Shown piece after piece: positions 28,201 to 40,200 of a DNA stretch of 64,000 bases. Location: positions 58,447,447 through 58,511,446 of the forward strand of contig CM057477.1 in the NCBI GenBank assembly GCA_030035585.1, in the 5' to 3' direction. Numbering within the stretch: the first letter of the stretch is position 1; each line of letters opens with the position of its first letter. A program made the translations under genes and the position numbers. Origin of the DNA: Dugong dugon. Taxonomy: Eukaryota; Chordata; Mammalia; Sirenia; Dugongidae. Under the pieces are notes generated by a model. It did not search any database. It was not told the origin of the DNA and saw nothing but the letters and a program-made list of their open reading frames with translations.

Positions 28201-31200
28201 TAAGTCTAGAGCACAGGGCAATTAACAGAATCAATAAACACATAATCAAGCGTACCTGCCACTCTCCTATCTTCTCTCAATGGCAGACAATCCTAATAGA
28301 CTACAGCATTCTGTTCAGGGCCCAGATAAAATACAATGTCTCATAAGTGGTTGTTGTTGCTGTTAGATGTCAAGTTGGCCTCAATTCATGGTAACCACAT
28401 GACGGATTTTTGGAAGTAGATCACCAGACCTTTCTTCCTAGTGTTAGTCTGGAAGCTCTGCTGAAACTTGTCCAGCATCAGAGAAACATGCAGGCCTCCA
28501 CTAACAGATGGGTGGTGGCTGTGCTTGAGCACTGGCTGGGAACTGAGCCCAGGTCTCCCCCATGAAAGGCGAGAATTCTACCACTGAACCACCATTGTCC
28601 TCTGTATCTCATACGTAGCTACTACCAATTGATCAAGAAATTAAACTTTTGCCACCCTGGCAGTCACGGTTTATAGGTGGAAGCTGGAACAATAATGGTG
28701 CAAGAGTGCACACAATTAATGATGCCAAGGGCAATGAAGACAAACAGGAACACTTTTATTCATTACCCACTACCCCCATACACCCTAGGGATATGGCAGT
28801 TTTCTTAAAAGGTAAAATTATTTCAAAAGCCATTCGTGTCATGGACTTTGCTTTGTAGTAGTGATTCTCACAAAGCAATGTAAACTATAATTTATGAGAT
28901 TTCACAATGTACCTAAAATCCAGACTACTTTTGACCATCTTTATCCCTATCATCCTGATCCAAGCAATAATGTAAATCAGATCTTATCACTATGTCTCTG
29001 CTGGAAACTCTCCAATGACTTCCTATTTCACTCAGAGCAAAAGCTTAGGTCCTTCCAATGAACTACAAGGCACTCCTTGATATGCCCCTTGCTATTTTGC
29101 TGCTTTCATTTCTTACTTAATTCTTCCCTTCCTCTCCCATTCTAGCCACAATGGTCTCCTTACTGTTTCTCAAACACCTCAGAACTCCACACCGGCTGCT
29201 CCCTCTGACTAGAATGCTCTTCCCTCACATGTGCGCAGAATTCATTCTCTCGCTTCCTAGTTAGTGATAAGACTGTCAGAGACAGAATTCAAAATCAGGT
29301 CTTACTCTAAAGCTGCTTTTAACCACTAAACAACACTGCCTCCTGGTTACATTTATTTACTCCCAAATTTCTCTCACACATCATCTGACATTGCATTAAC
29401 ATAATGTTTTCTAATATTTTCAAATTCTGAAATTAAGCACTACCACCTTGCAACACTCAAACAACTTGGAATACAGCTGATAATTTCTTACCTACTCTTC
29501 AAACCAAACTTCTAACCCCTCCACAAAAAGAAAACAGGTATATTATGGGTCAAAAAGGATTTAACAGTCCATACCCGACCCGCTGCTGTCAGTCGATTCT
29601 GACTCAGAGGACCCTACAGAGTAGAATTGTCTCCATAGGCTTTCCAAGGAATGGCTGGTGGATTTGAACTGCCAACCTTCTGATCAGCAGCCGAGCTCTT
29701 AACCACTGCACCACCAGGGCTCCTTTATAGGCTGTAACTAAGTATAACTAGGCTATACTAGTATCCACATGATTAATTCAAAAAGTATTTCTAAATACAT
29801 ATTATATACAGAAATAGACCAGACACCGGAGGTACAAAGATAAATACAATATTCCTTTTCTTAATGAGTCCAGTAAAAGCTTCTGAATTTGCAAAAAACG
29901 TTTAAAAACACAACCCAGTTGTTAGTTCAGGAGGATCAGTTATGGTAATTCAGATGAATAAACTAAGCAAACGACTTTAAAAAAAAGTTCCAAAACGTAC
30001 TTACTGAGCACAAACTTAACATTACCGGCACACAGACTTGTAAATCATGAATAAAACACAATAATCAGTTTATTCTGAATAAGCAATACAAAACATAAGA
30101 AAATGTCATAAAAAAGTGAAGTCAAAGTATGATTTGTAAAGAACTGACACCAATACTGTTTAAACTCTTCCAAAAGATAGAAAAGGAATACTCTCTTATT
30201 CTAAGAAACAAACATAACCCCGATGCTCAAACCAGACAAAGACACCACAAGGAAAGAATACTATAGGCCAGTATTACTTATGAATATAGATGCAAAAATA
30301 CTAGCAAACAGAATCCAACAGCATATTAAAAGGGTCATACATCATGACCAAGTGGGATTTATTCCAGGAATGCAGGGATGGTTCAACATTAGAAAATCAA
30401 TCAACATAATACATCACATCAATAGAAGGAAAAGAACCACATGAGGCAGTACACGCATTTGATAAATCCAACACCCTTTCTTGATGAAAACCCTAATGAA
30501 GACTGGAATAGATGGGAGATTCCTCAACATGATTCAGTGCATATATGAAAAGCCAACGGCCAACATCATACTTAATGGAGAAAGACTGAGAGCTTGCCCC
30601 TTGAAATCAGAACAAAACGAGGGTGCCTGCTCTCACCACTTCTATTCAATACTGTATTAGAAGTCCTAGCCAGAGCAATAGGACAAGAAAAAGAAATAAG
30701 AGGTATCCAGACTGGAAAAGAATAAGTAAAATTATCTCTATTCACAGACAATATGATCCTATATACGGAAAATCCCAAAGAGTCCACAAGAAAACTTCTA
30801 GAGCTAACAGAGGAATTTAGCACAGGTGCAGGGTACAAGGTGAACACACAAAAAATCAGGTGGGTTTCTATATAGAAGCAATGAGAAATCTGAAAGCGAA
30901 ATCAGGGAGACTACTCCATTTACGGAGCCCTAGTGGTGCAGTGGTTAAGAGCTCAGGATGCTAAGCAAAACAACAGTAGTTCAAATCCACCAGTCGCTCC
31001 TTGGAAGCCTCATGGGGCAGTTCTACTGTGTCCAGTAGGGTCACTATGAGTCAGAAACGACTCAGTAGCAATTGGTTTTGTTTTTTGCTGTTGTTGGTTA
31101 TTCCATTTCCAATACTATCTCAGAGAATACAATATCTAGGAATAAATTTAACCAGAGATGTGAAAGACTTATGCAATGAAAACTACAAAACACTGCTGAA

Positions 31201-34200
31201 AGAGATTCAAGAAGACTTAAGTAAATGGAAAGATGTTCCATGTTCATGTATTGGAAGACTTAATATTGTTAACATATCAATACTACACAAAGTGATCTAG
31301 ATTCAATGTAATCCTGATCAAAATCCCAACAGCCTTCTTTACAGAACTAGAAAAACCAATCCTCAACATTATATGGAATGGCAAGAGGCCCCAAATACCT
31401 AATATTGAAAAAGAACAAAGTAGTAGGATTCACACTTCCTCATTTTAAAATATAATATACAGCTACAGTAATCAAAACAGCCTGGTACTGGTATAACAAT
31501 GGACAAATAGACCAATGGAAAAGAACTGAGAGTTCAAAAATAAACCCACACATCTACGGTCAACTGAGAGGTGCTAAGTCCATTCGACAAGGAAAGAGGA
31601 GTTTCTTATATAAATGGTGCTAGGAAAATTGGATTTCCACATGCAGAAAAATGAAACAGGATACACATCTCACACCATACACAGAAACAAATTCAAAATG
31701 GATTAAGTACCTAAATGTGCAAACTAAAACCATAAGATTCTTAAAAGAACGGCAGGGGCACACTACGAGGCCTAGCATTCAATAATGCATTATCTAAAAT
31801 AGTAAAAAAAAAAAAAGTAAACATCAAAAGACAAATGAGACGTCATAAAAATTTAAAACTTTTGTTCATCAAAAGACTTCATCAAAAAAGTGAAAGGACA
31901 AGTTACTGACTGGGAAAGTGTCTTCAGAAACCATATATTCGACAACAATCTAATAACTGATATATAAAACTTGGACAACTTTACAACAAAAATAACCCAA
32001 TCATAAAATGAGCAAAGGACCTGAACAGACATTTCATCAAAGAGGACATTCAAATGGCCATCAAACACATGAAAAGATGCTCAACGTCATTCACCATCAG
32101 AGAGATGCAAATCAAAACCACAATGAAATTGCCATTTAACTCCCATTAGGATGGCTCAGCTGCTAACCAAAAGGTCACCAGTTCAAATCCACCAGACGCT
32201 CCTTGGAAACCCCATGGGGCAGTTCTACTCTGTCCTATAGGGTCATTATGAGCCAGAATCGACATGACAGCAATGGGTTTGGTTTTGGTTTAGGATGGCT
32301 AAGATAAAAGAACATAAAATAACAAATGCTGGCAAGGATGTGGGGCAATTAGAGCCCTTATCCATTGCTGGTGGGAATGCAAAAGTGGTACAGCCCATGT
32401 GGAAATGTGTGGCAGTTCCTTAAAAAAACTAAAAACAGAACTACCATGTGACCCATCAATTCCACTCCTAGGTATATACCCAAAAGACTTGAAAGCAGAG
32501 ACAAAAATAAAGACTTGTACACAAATCTTCACTGCAGCACTATTTGCAACAGCAAAAAGGAGGAAACAATCTAAATGTCCATCAACAGATGAACAGATAA
32601 ACAAAATGCGGCACAAACACACAATGGAATACTACTCAGCCAGTAGGAGAAATGAAGTCTTGATATATGCTACAGTATGAATAGAGTGGGAAGACATTAG
32701 GCTGAGCGAAATAAGCCAATCACAAAAAGACAAATATGGTATGACCTCACATAACAAAAAGACAAGAAAAAGCAAATATACAGAGACTGAAGTTTATTAG
32801 TGTTTCCAGGGCAGGAGGGAGGGGGAAGAAGAGAATTAACAGTGATGGAAAAATTGCATTGATTAAAGGTAGGGTGGGCACAGCCGATTATTGTAACTGC
32901 TGTCAATAAAGTAGAACTGGCAAAAGTTGTGTGATAGATGTATTTACAATGACAAAAAAAAAAAGAAAAAGAGCAACTGCTGAAGCTGCTAACGTACAAC
33001 CAAACACCTCATGGGATTTATTTCCTTGATTTGGAGGTTTGGGATCATGGTTTCATGGCACATTCCAGTTAGTCTGCCTAATAATGTATTTAGTGCTTCT
33101 GTTCTACCTCCTAGTTTTTTGCATAGTGCTTTGGGTCTAAAGGCTTGCAAGCAGCCATCCAAGGCACAACAACTGGTCTCTATTTACCTGGAGCAACAGG
33201 AGAGTCAGGAATAGGAGGAAGATATGGAGGTGTGGCTAACTGCCTCCTCTGCCATTAGACCAGAAGAACTGGATAGTGCCCAGCTACCACTACTAAACAT
33301 TTTGATCAAAGATTCTATAGAAGAATCGTGATCAAAAGAGGGGAATACAAATCAGAACTTCAAATATTCATATCCTCCAGACTTTCTGAAGGACAGATGA
33401 ACCCCTGAAACTATGCTCTGATATAATCTTTAAACCCTAAACCAAAAATATCCCCTGAAGTCATCTTAAAACCAAACAATAGTGTAGCTTAACTAGTAAA
33501 AAAGGTCAGCCTTGAGCAGATTTCATTTCTCTTACTGGCTGAGTAGTATTCCATTGCATGTATGTACTACATTTTGTTTATCCAGTCATCTGCTGATGGG
33601 CATTTAAGTTGTTTCCACTTTCAACTATTGTGAACAGTGCTGCAATGAACATTGGTGTACAAGTCTCTTTTAAGTCTCTGCTCTTTTAAGAACTATGTAT
33701 ATGGGATCAAACTGAAAGCAACAACTGGAAAGATTAGATGCGAATCTTAAGGGGCAATGAGTTTAGGCTAATGAGGAAGAACAACTCAGAAAGGAAGGCT
33801 GAGAATGGTTGCAAAACTCAAAGAATGTCATCAACATCACTAATTGTACACGTATAAACTGTTGAACTGGTGTACGTTTTGCTGTGTATATTCTCAACAA
33901 CAGCAATATAAATCAAATTTAGAGACAAAAAAAGGACACAATTTTGTGGTTGTCTTAACTGCATCTGATTTGTGGCATGTTTTCAGAGTTCTACTGTTTC
34001 TGTGACAACAGTTGCCAAAGGAACTGAAGGGAAGTACCTCAAAAGGCAAGTACAAGACTTCAGTTCCACATCTGAATTATAGTGGCAAAAGGCTTTTTTT
34101 TTTTTAAACTGGAAACCTATACTAAATGTTAAGTAGTCCCTGCGAGGGGCAAACGCTTAAGTGCTTAACGGAAAGATTGGGAGTTTTAATCTACCCAGAG

Positions 34201-37200
34201 ACACCTTGGAAGAAAGGCCTGGCGATCTACTTTCAAAATATCAGTCACTGAAAACCCTACGGAGTACAGTTCAACTCTGAAGCACACAGGGTTTCCATGA
34301 GTCAGAACTGACTCAACAGCAACTGGTTGGGTTTTTTTTAGTACACCAAACGTATTATAAATATGTCCTAAGGTACGCTTAGGTAACCCAGAACAATGGA
34401 GGAAAAACTCCTTTTAGGGTATAAAGAATGTTTAAGACTTGTATTTTAGAAAATGAATTTCCAAATCTTCAAAGTTTGAGGATCTTTTAAAATGTTGCTA
34501 CTCGACAAGGTAACTTGGTTTAAGGCCAAAGCAGATTGCTCAGACTGACTGACTGAGGGCCTTTAGCTCTAGGTTCCCCTCAATCTGATTCCACTTCCCA
34601 TTTTCTTCCAAAAACCAAACACCAAACTAGTTGCCATGGAGTCGATCCCAATGCGTGGCGACCCCACGCTACACAAAAGACCTCTGCTTCATACGGTTTT
34701 CAAGGCTGTGACCCTCGGGCAGCAGCTCACAGGCCTTTCTTTCGAGGTTCCTCTGGGTGGGTTCAAATCGTCAGTCTTCCTCAATTAGTACTCAAGTGCT
34801 TAACCATCTGTGCCACCCAACAGCCACCCAGCAAATCTCCAGTCAGGGATAACTAAGATTATCAATCTTTCTTCTCCCTTCCTGAACTATGAAGCACTGC
34901 CGAAGAAAACCACTAAACCATGCAAAACTGGTACCACTGCACATTTATGCTAACCAATCTCAGCTATGCTGTTAATGGTGTCCCTAGTCGGTTACTTCAA
35001 AGTCAGGAAGAAAGGTTGATAATCTTAGTTATCCCTGACTGGAGATTTGCTAGGTAGCTGTCGGGTGGCATAGATGGTTAAGCACTCGACGACTAAAGAA
35101 ATCTTTAACAAGTTTGTCCTCAATCATCCTCCATCCTCTCCCCTCATCCCTATCCCTGAAGATGACCTTGGTCCTTTGAATCTAGAGACTTCCACTTCCA
35201 AGCTGTGTAACTTAAAGCAAGTTAATATCTTTAGTCTCAGATTCCTCATAAAACCTCTCTGGAAGCTTACACTGGGGCCCAATTCAGACAGAGTTGTGAG
35301 AAGATCTCTTCTCTGAGAAGGTGACATTTCAACTGAAATCTAAAGAATAAGCATCTCCAAGCAAAACAAGACACAGGCTGAGAGAGCACACTTAAGGCAA
35401 AAGAATGGCAAATTCAATTGCTCTGAACCAGGACTGAGCATGACATGTTCAAATAACAAAAAGAGGAGGTGGGGCCAAGACGGCAGAGTAGTCAGATGCT
35501 TCCAGTGGACCCTCTTACAACAAAGACCCGAAAAAACAAGTGACTTGATTACATATGGCAATCTGGGAACCCTGAACATCAAAGGCAGAGTTGAGGAACC
35601 GGACTGAGTGGCAGGGGAAGGGAGAGATGGTTCGGAAGCAGCGAGGAGTTGCAGATCAAAACTACAATGAGATATCATCTCACCTCAACAAGGCTAGCAC
35701 TAATCCAAAAAAACACAAATAAATGCTAGAGAGGTTGTGGAGAGACTGGAACACTTCTACGCTGTTCGTGGGAATGTAAAATGGTACAAGCACTTTAGAA
35801 ATCCATTTGGCGCTTCCTTAAAAAGCTAGAAATAGAAGTACCATACGATCCAGCTATCCTGCTCCTTGCAATATATCCTAGAGAAATCAGAGCCGTCACA
35901 TGAGTAGATATATGCACACCCATGTTCACTGCAGCACTGTTCACAATAGCAAAAAGATGGAAACAACCTACATGCCCATCAAGGGATGAAGGGATAAACA
36001 AATTATGGTACAGCCACACAACAGAATACTATGCAATGATAAAGAACAGCAATGAAGCCGTGAAACATAACATGGAGGAAGCTGGAACTCAGTATACTGA
36101 GTAAATTTAGTCAGTCACAGAAGGACAAATACTGTATAAGACCACTATTATAAAAAGTCAAGAAAATGTTTAAACACAGAAGAAAACATTCTTTGATGGT
36201 TAGCAGGGTAGGGAGGGAGAGGGAAGGTTATTTACTAACCGGATAGTAGATAAGAATTATCTTAGGTGAAGGGGTGGACAGCACTCACTAACGGGGAAGT
36301 CAGCACAACTGGACTAAACTACAGCTAAGAAGTTTCCTGAATACAATCAAACACTTTGAGGGACAGAGTAGCAGGGCTAGGGGCCTGGGGACCATGTTTT
36401 CAGGGGACATCTAGGTCAACTGGCGTAACAAAGTTTATTAAGAAAATGTTCTGCATCCTACTTTGGTGAGTAGCATCTGGGGTCTTAAAAGCTTGCAAGC
36501 GGACATCTAAGATGCATCAAGTGGTCCCAACCAGCTGCAGTAAAGGAGAATGAAGAACACCAAAGACACAAGGAAAGTAGTACCCCAAGAGACAGAAAGG
36601 GCCACGTAAACCAGAGACTTCATCAGCCTGAGACTAGAAGAACCAGGTGGTTCCTGGCTACCACCAATAACTGCCCTGACAGGGAACACAACCGAGAGTC
36701 CCTGATGGAGCAGGAGAAAGGTGGGGTACAGAACTCAAATTCTAGTAAGAAGACCAGACTTAATGGTCTGAGACTGGAGGTACCCTGGAAAGCATGGCCC
36801 CTGGATTATCTATCAGCCCAGAAATAAAACAATTTCTGAGGCCAATTCTTCAGACAGGGATTGGACGGGGCTGTGAGACATAAAGTGATACTCGTGAGGA
36901 GTGTGCCTCTTAGCTCAAGTAGATACAAGAGACTAAACGGACAGCTTCTGTCCAGATGAGATGGGAAGGCGGAGAGGGTTAGTAGCTGGTTGAATGGACA
37001 TGGGGAATCCAGGGTGGAAAGGAGAAGTGTGCTGTCACAATACAGGGAGAGCACTTAGAGTCACATAACAATGTATGTATGAATTTTTGTATGGGAAAAA
37101 TTTTTTAAAAATTAACAGCAAGAAAAGCCAGTGTGTTCAGAAGCTTGACAGCAATGAATGCTCCAAGATGCCTACCTCAAGAATCTCATCTTGTACCTTA

Positions 37201-40200
37201 TAAGTATTACAACTTTGAACCTAAAAAGTGATAGAAGCTGTTGGAAGGTCCATTTTTAGTAATGGAGACAGACAGTCCAATTCACACTTTTTTAAATGTC
37301 ATTCTGGCTGCTATATAAAGAACACATCATAACAAGAGTAGAAATTACATTAAATCCAGGCTAGGAGTTGGGTGGTGGCGATAAAGATGAAGGGAAGGAC
37401 AAAGAGTTGAAATATATTAGCACCAGCATGACTTGCCAATGGGTTGAATATGAGAGATAAGGGAAATCAAAGATGACTTCTGGGTTTGGGGCTTGTCTAC
37501 ATTTACACCTAACACACAGTAAGCACTCAATAAAGGTGCTGATTTCTGTCCTCACAGACTTTTCTCAACCTTTTCCATATTCTCTACTTTGCCCTTGTCT
37601 CCTTTCCCACAGACTATAACAACATCTGTCTCTCTAATCTTCCCAAAGTCACTAATCACCCCTTCTTACCAAATCCAACTGATTCCTATCTTTCTGTGGC
37701 CCAAGAATACAGACCAGGCCTTTCAGTCTACTACTCTGAGAGTCTCTTTAATACATGTGTTTTCCTAAGGCTCAATACTTAAGATTTCTTCCTCTCTAGC
37801 ATCATTCTTTGAATGACTTCTTTAGTATCCAGGACTTCAACATATATGTTCCTGACTCTCAGTCTATCTTGAGTCTAGATAGTGCTCCAGAGCAATAGCC
37901 CCATAAAGCTAATTTTCTATTAAACTTCACCTGACATGTCAGAGATAACCCATATACATCATTCAAAATTTAAAATCATCTCCTCTCCTCAAACTTTTTC
38001 CCATCCTGAACGCTATCTTCTAAGTGCTATCATCCTAAGTGCTATCTCAGTGAATGGTACCAACTTCCACCAAACTGCACATGCCAGAAAACAAGGGAGT
38101 CACTTTTATATCCCAAATGTTACCAAGACCAGTGCACTGCACATCAACTAATTCCTCTCCATACCCTCAACCACTGCCCCAGATTCACATGCTCTTTTAT
38201 TTCGTCTGTACTACCAACTTCCTGCTGTCCCTTGAGCCTCATCCAATCCATTAGCTACGCTGTTTTTAAAGTGGATTTTCAAACATGCATTTCAGATTAT
38301 TTAATTTCCAGCCTTCAATTTCTTCCATCTCCACGTCCATAGGATAAAAATGAAAATTCTGGCTGCAATTTAATGTCTTTGATGGCCTGGATTCTACTTG
38401 TCTAGCCTTTATCTCCTAACACTTGCCTCCTGACATTTTATGCTCTAGCACTACTAAACAACTCATGGTCCCAAAATAAGAACAGTTATAGAGCCCTGAC
38501 TATATGCCAGGCACTGTGCTAAGCATATAACACAGAGTACCTCATTTATCTTCACAATAACTCTTTGAAGTACGCCCTATTTATTCTGATTTTACAACAG
38601 GAAATCTGATCAGGAGGTAATAAGAATTTCCCTGAAGTCACACATCTAGAGTGAAACCAGTACTCCTCACTTATCAATTATATTGTTATCTGACAATTCA
38701 CATTTGTGACAACAGTAAAATATCTACTTCAACTATTTTGTGCATTAACAATGTACCTCTGGCAGTAATGAACGCTGAGGTATAAGGCCAGAGTAATGCT
38801 GGCTATGATGGTTAAAATCATGTGTCAACTTCGATGGGCCATGATTCTCAGTGGTTTGGCAGTTACGTAATGATGTAGTCAACCTCCATTTTGTGTTCTG
38901 ATGTGGTCATCCTCCATTTTCACATAACGCCAATTTCTGCGTAACAACCTGGACTTTGGAACTCAACCATGTTGACAAGTGAGGAATAGATGTATTTGAA
39001 CCCAACCTGTCTGACCTGAGCCTGTACCCAGTCACTATGCATATCTGTTGCCATCACGTCGATTCCAACTCACAGCAACCTTATAGGATAGAGCAGAACT
39101 GTCCCACAGGGTTTCCAAGGCTGTAACCTTTACAGAAGCAGACTGCCACGTCTTTCTCCCACGGAGCAGCTGGCGGGTCCAAAACACCGACCTTCCAGTC
39201 AGCAGCCTAGCACTTAGCCATTGTGCCACCAGGGCACCTTAGTCACTATCATACTGGGCCTCAAAAGATTCTCGTCATCTACATGTGTATGTTTCCTCTC
39301 CATCCTTCACTCGTCACCCTAAACTGTAACCTCTTCTTAAAGTTTTTTTTACTCCCCCACTCTGCCTCAACTCTGCTATGTTCTCAGTATACTTTATACA
39401 CAACCCCATTAGGGCAGTCATTGTATATTTTAAATACCTGTAGACTTGTCTGAGTCTCCACTAGACCACAAACTCCCTCGATGCACAAAAATTTATTTCT
39501 CTTTAGATCCCTGGTTTCCAATACAGCATTTGCTACTAATATATGTCAGCTAAATGAATGAAAAATATGACTTGGCTTATGTGAGACAAACATGTCCCCT
39601 TTTATTCGTAACTGGATGGTCTCGTATAAAAATAGACATATTTTAAATGACACAATACAAGTGCCCTGAATTCCAATATGGCTACTGTTAAAGTAGCTCC
39701 TGGAAAAATCTAGGGAGAAATTGACTCACTCATCAAGATTCCAGCTCTATTTATTATTACCAATTACTTAATAATTAACATTTACCTGTTCATCTTTGTG
39801 ACATCATCTCCAGGTTTAAAAAAATCACTTCCTCTTAACACTGCTGGTTCCTATCATGATCATCCTCCCCAACCCCAGTTTCAGATTCAGGTCTGTAAGG
39901 CCTGAGAAACTGCATTTCTAACAAGTTCCCAGGTGACACTGCTGCTGCTGGGCTAGGGACCACACTAAGAACACTGTTCTACAGCTCTAGACTGAGTCAG
40001 GAAACCTGTGTCCCGAGGCCTTATTCTGTCTGTTGTTAGGTGCAATCGAGTCAATTTCGACTCATAGCTACACCATGTGACTGAGTAGAACTGTCACATA
40101 CGGTTTCCTAGGCTGTCATTTTTATGGGTAAGGAGCCCTGGTGGCACAATGTTAAGCACCCAACTGCTAAGAGGTTGGCGGTTCAAACCTACCAGCTGCT

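Larger units (their letters stand above)
30148..33915 (+). mobile_element. Old 5'-truncated L1 with two SINEs inside
   Basis: Decayed ORF2 from the RT region ([20 protein letters not shown] at about 30340-30400) to the ORF2 end near 32750, then a 3' UTR to about 33915. Interrupted by AfroSINEs at 30922-31098 and 32157-32291 and by an inverted L1 piece at about 33518-33690. Many stops. It lies in SUGT1 intron 2. Confidence 0.87.

Noticed and set aside
30223..32680. Reverse-transcriptase-like frames that might be an independent gene
   Set aside because: They are parts of an old, SINE-interrupted L1 with many stops.
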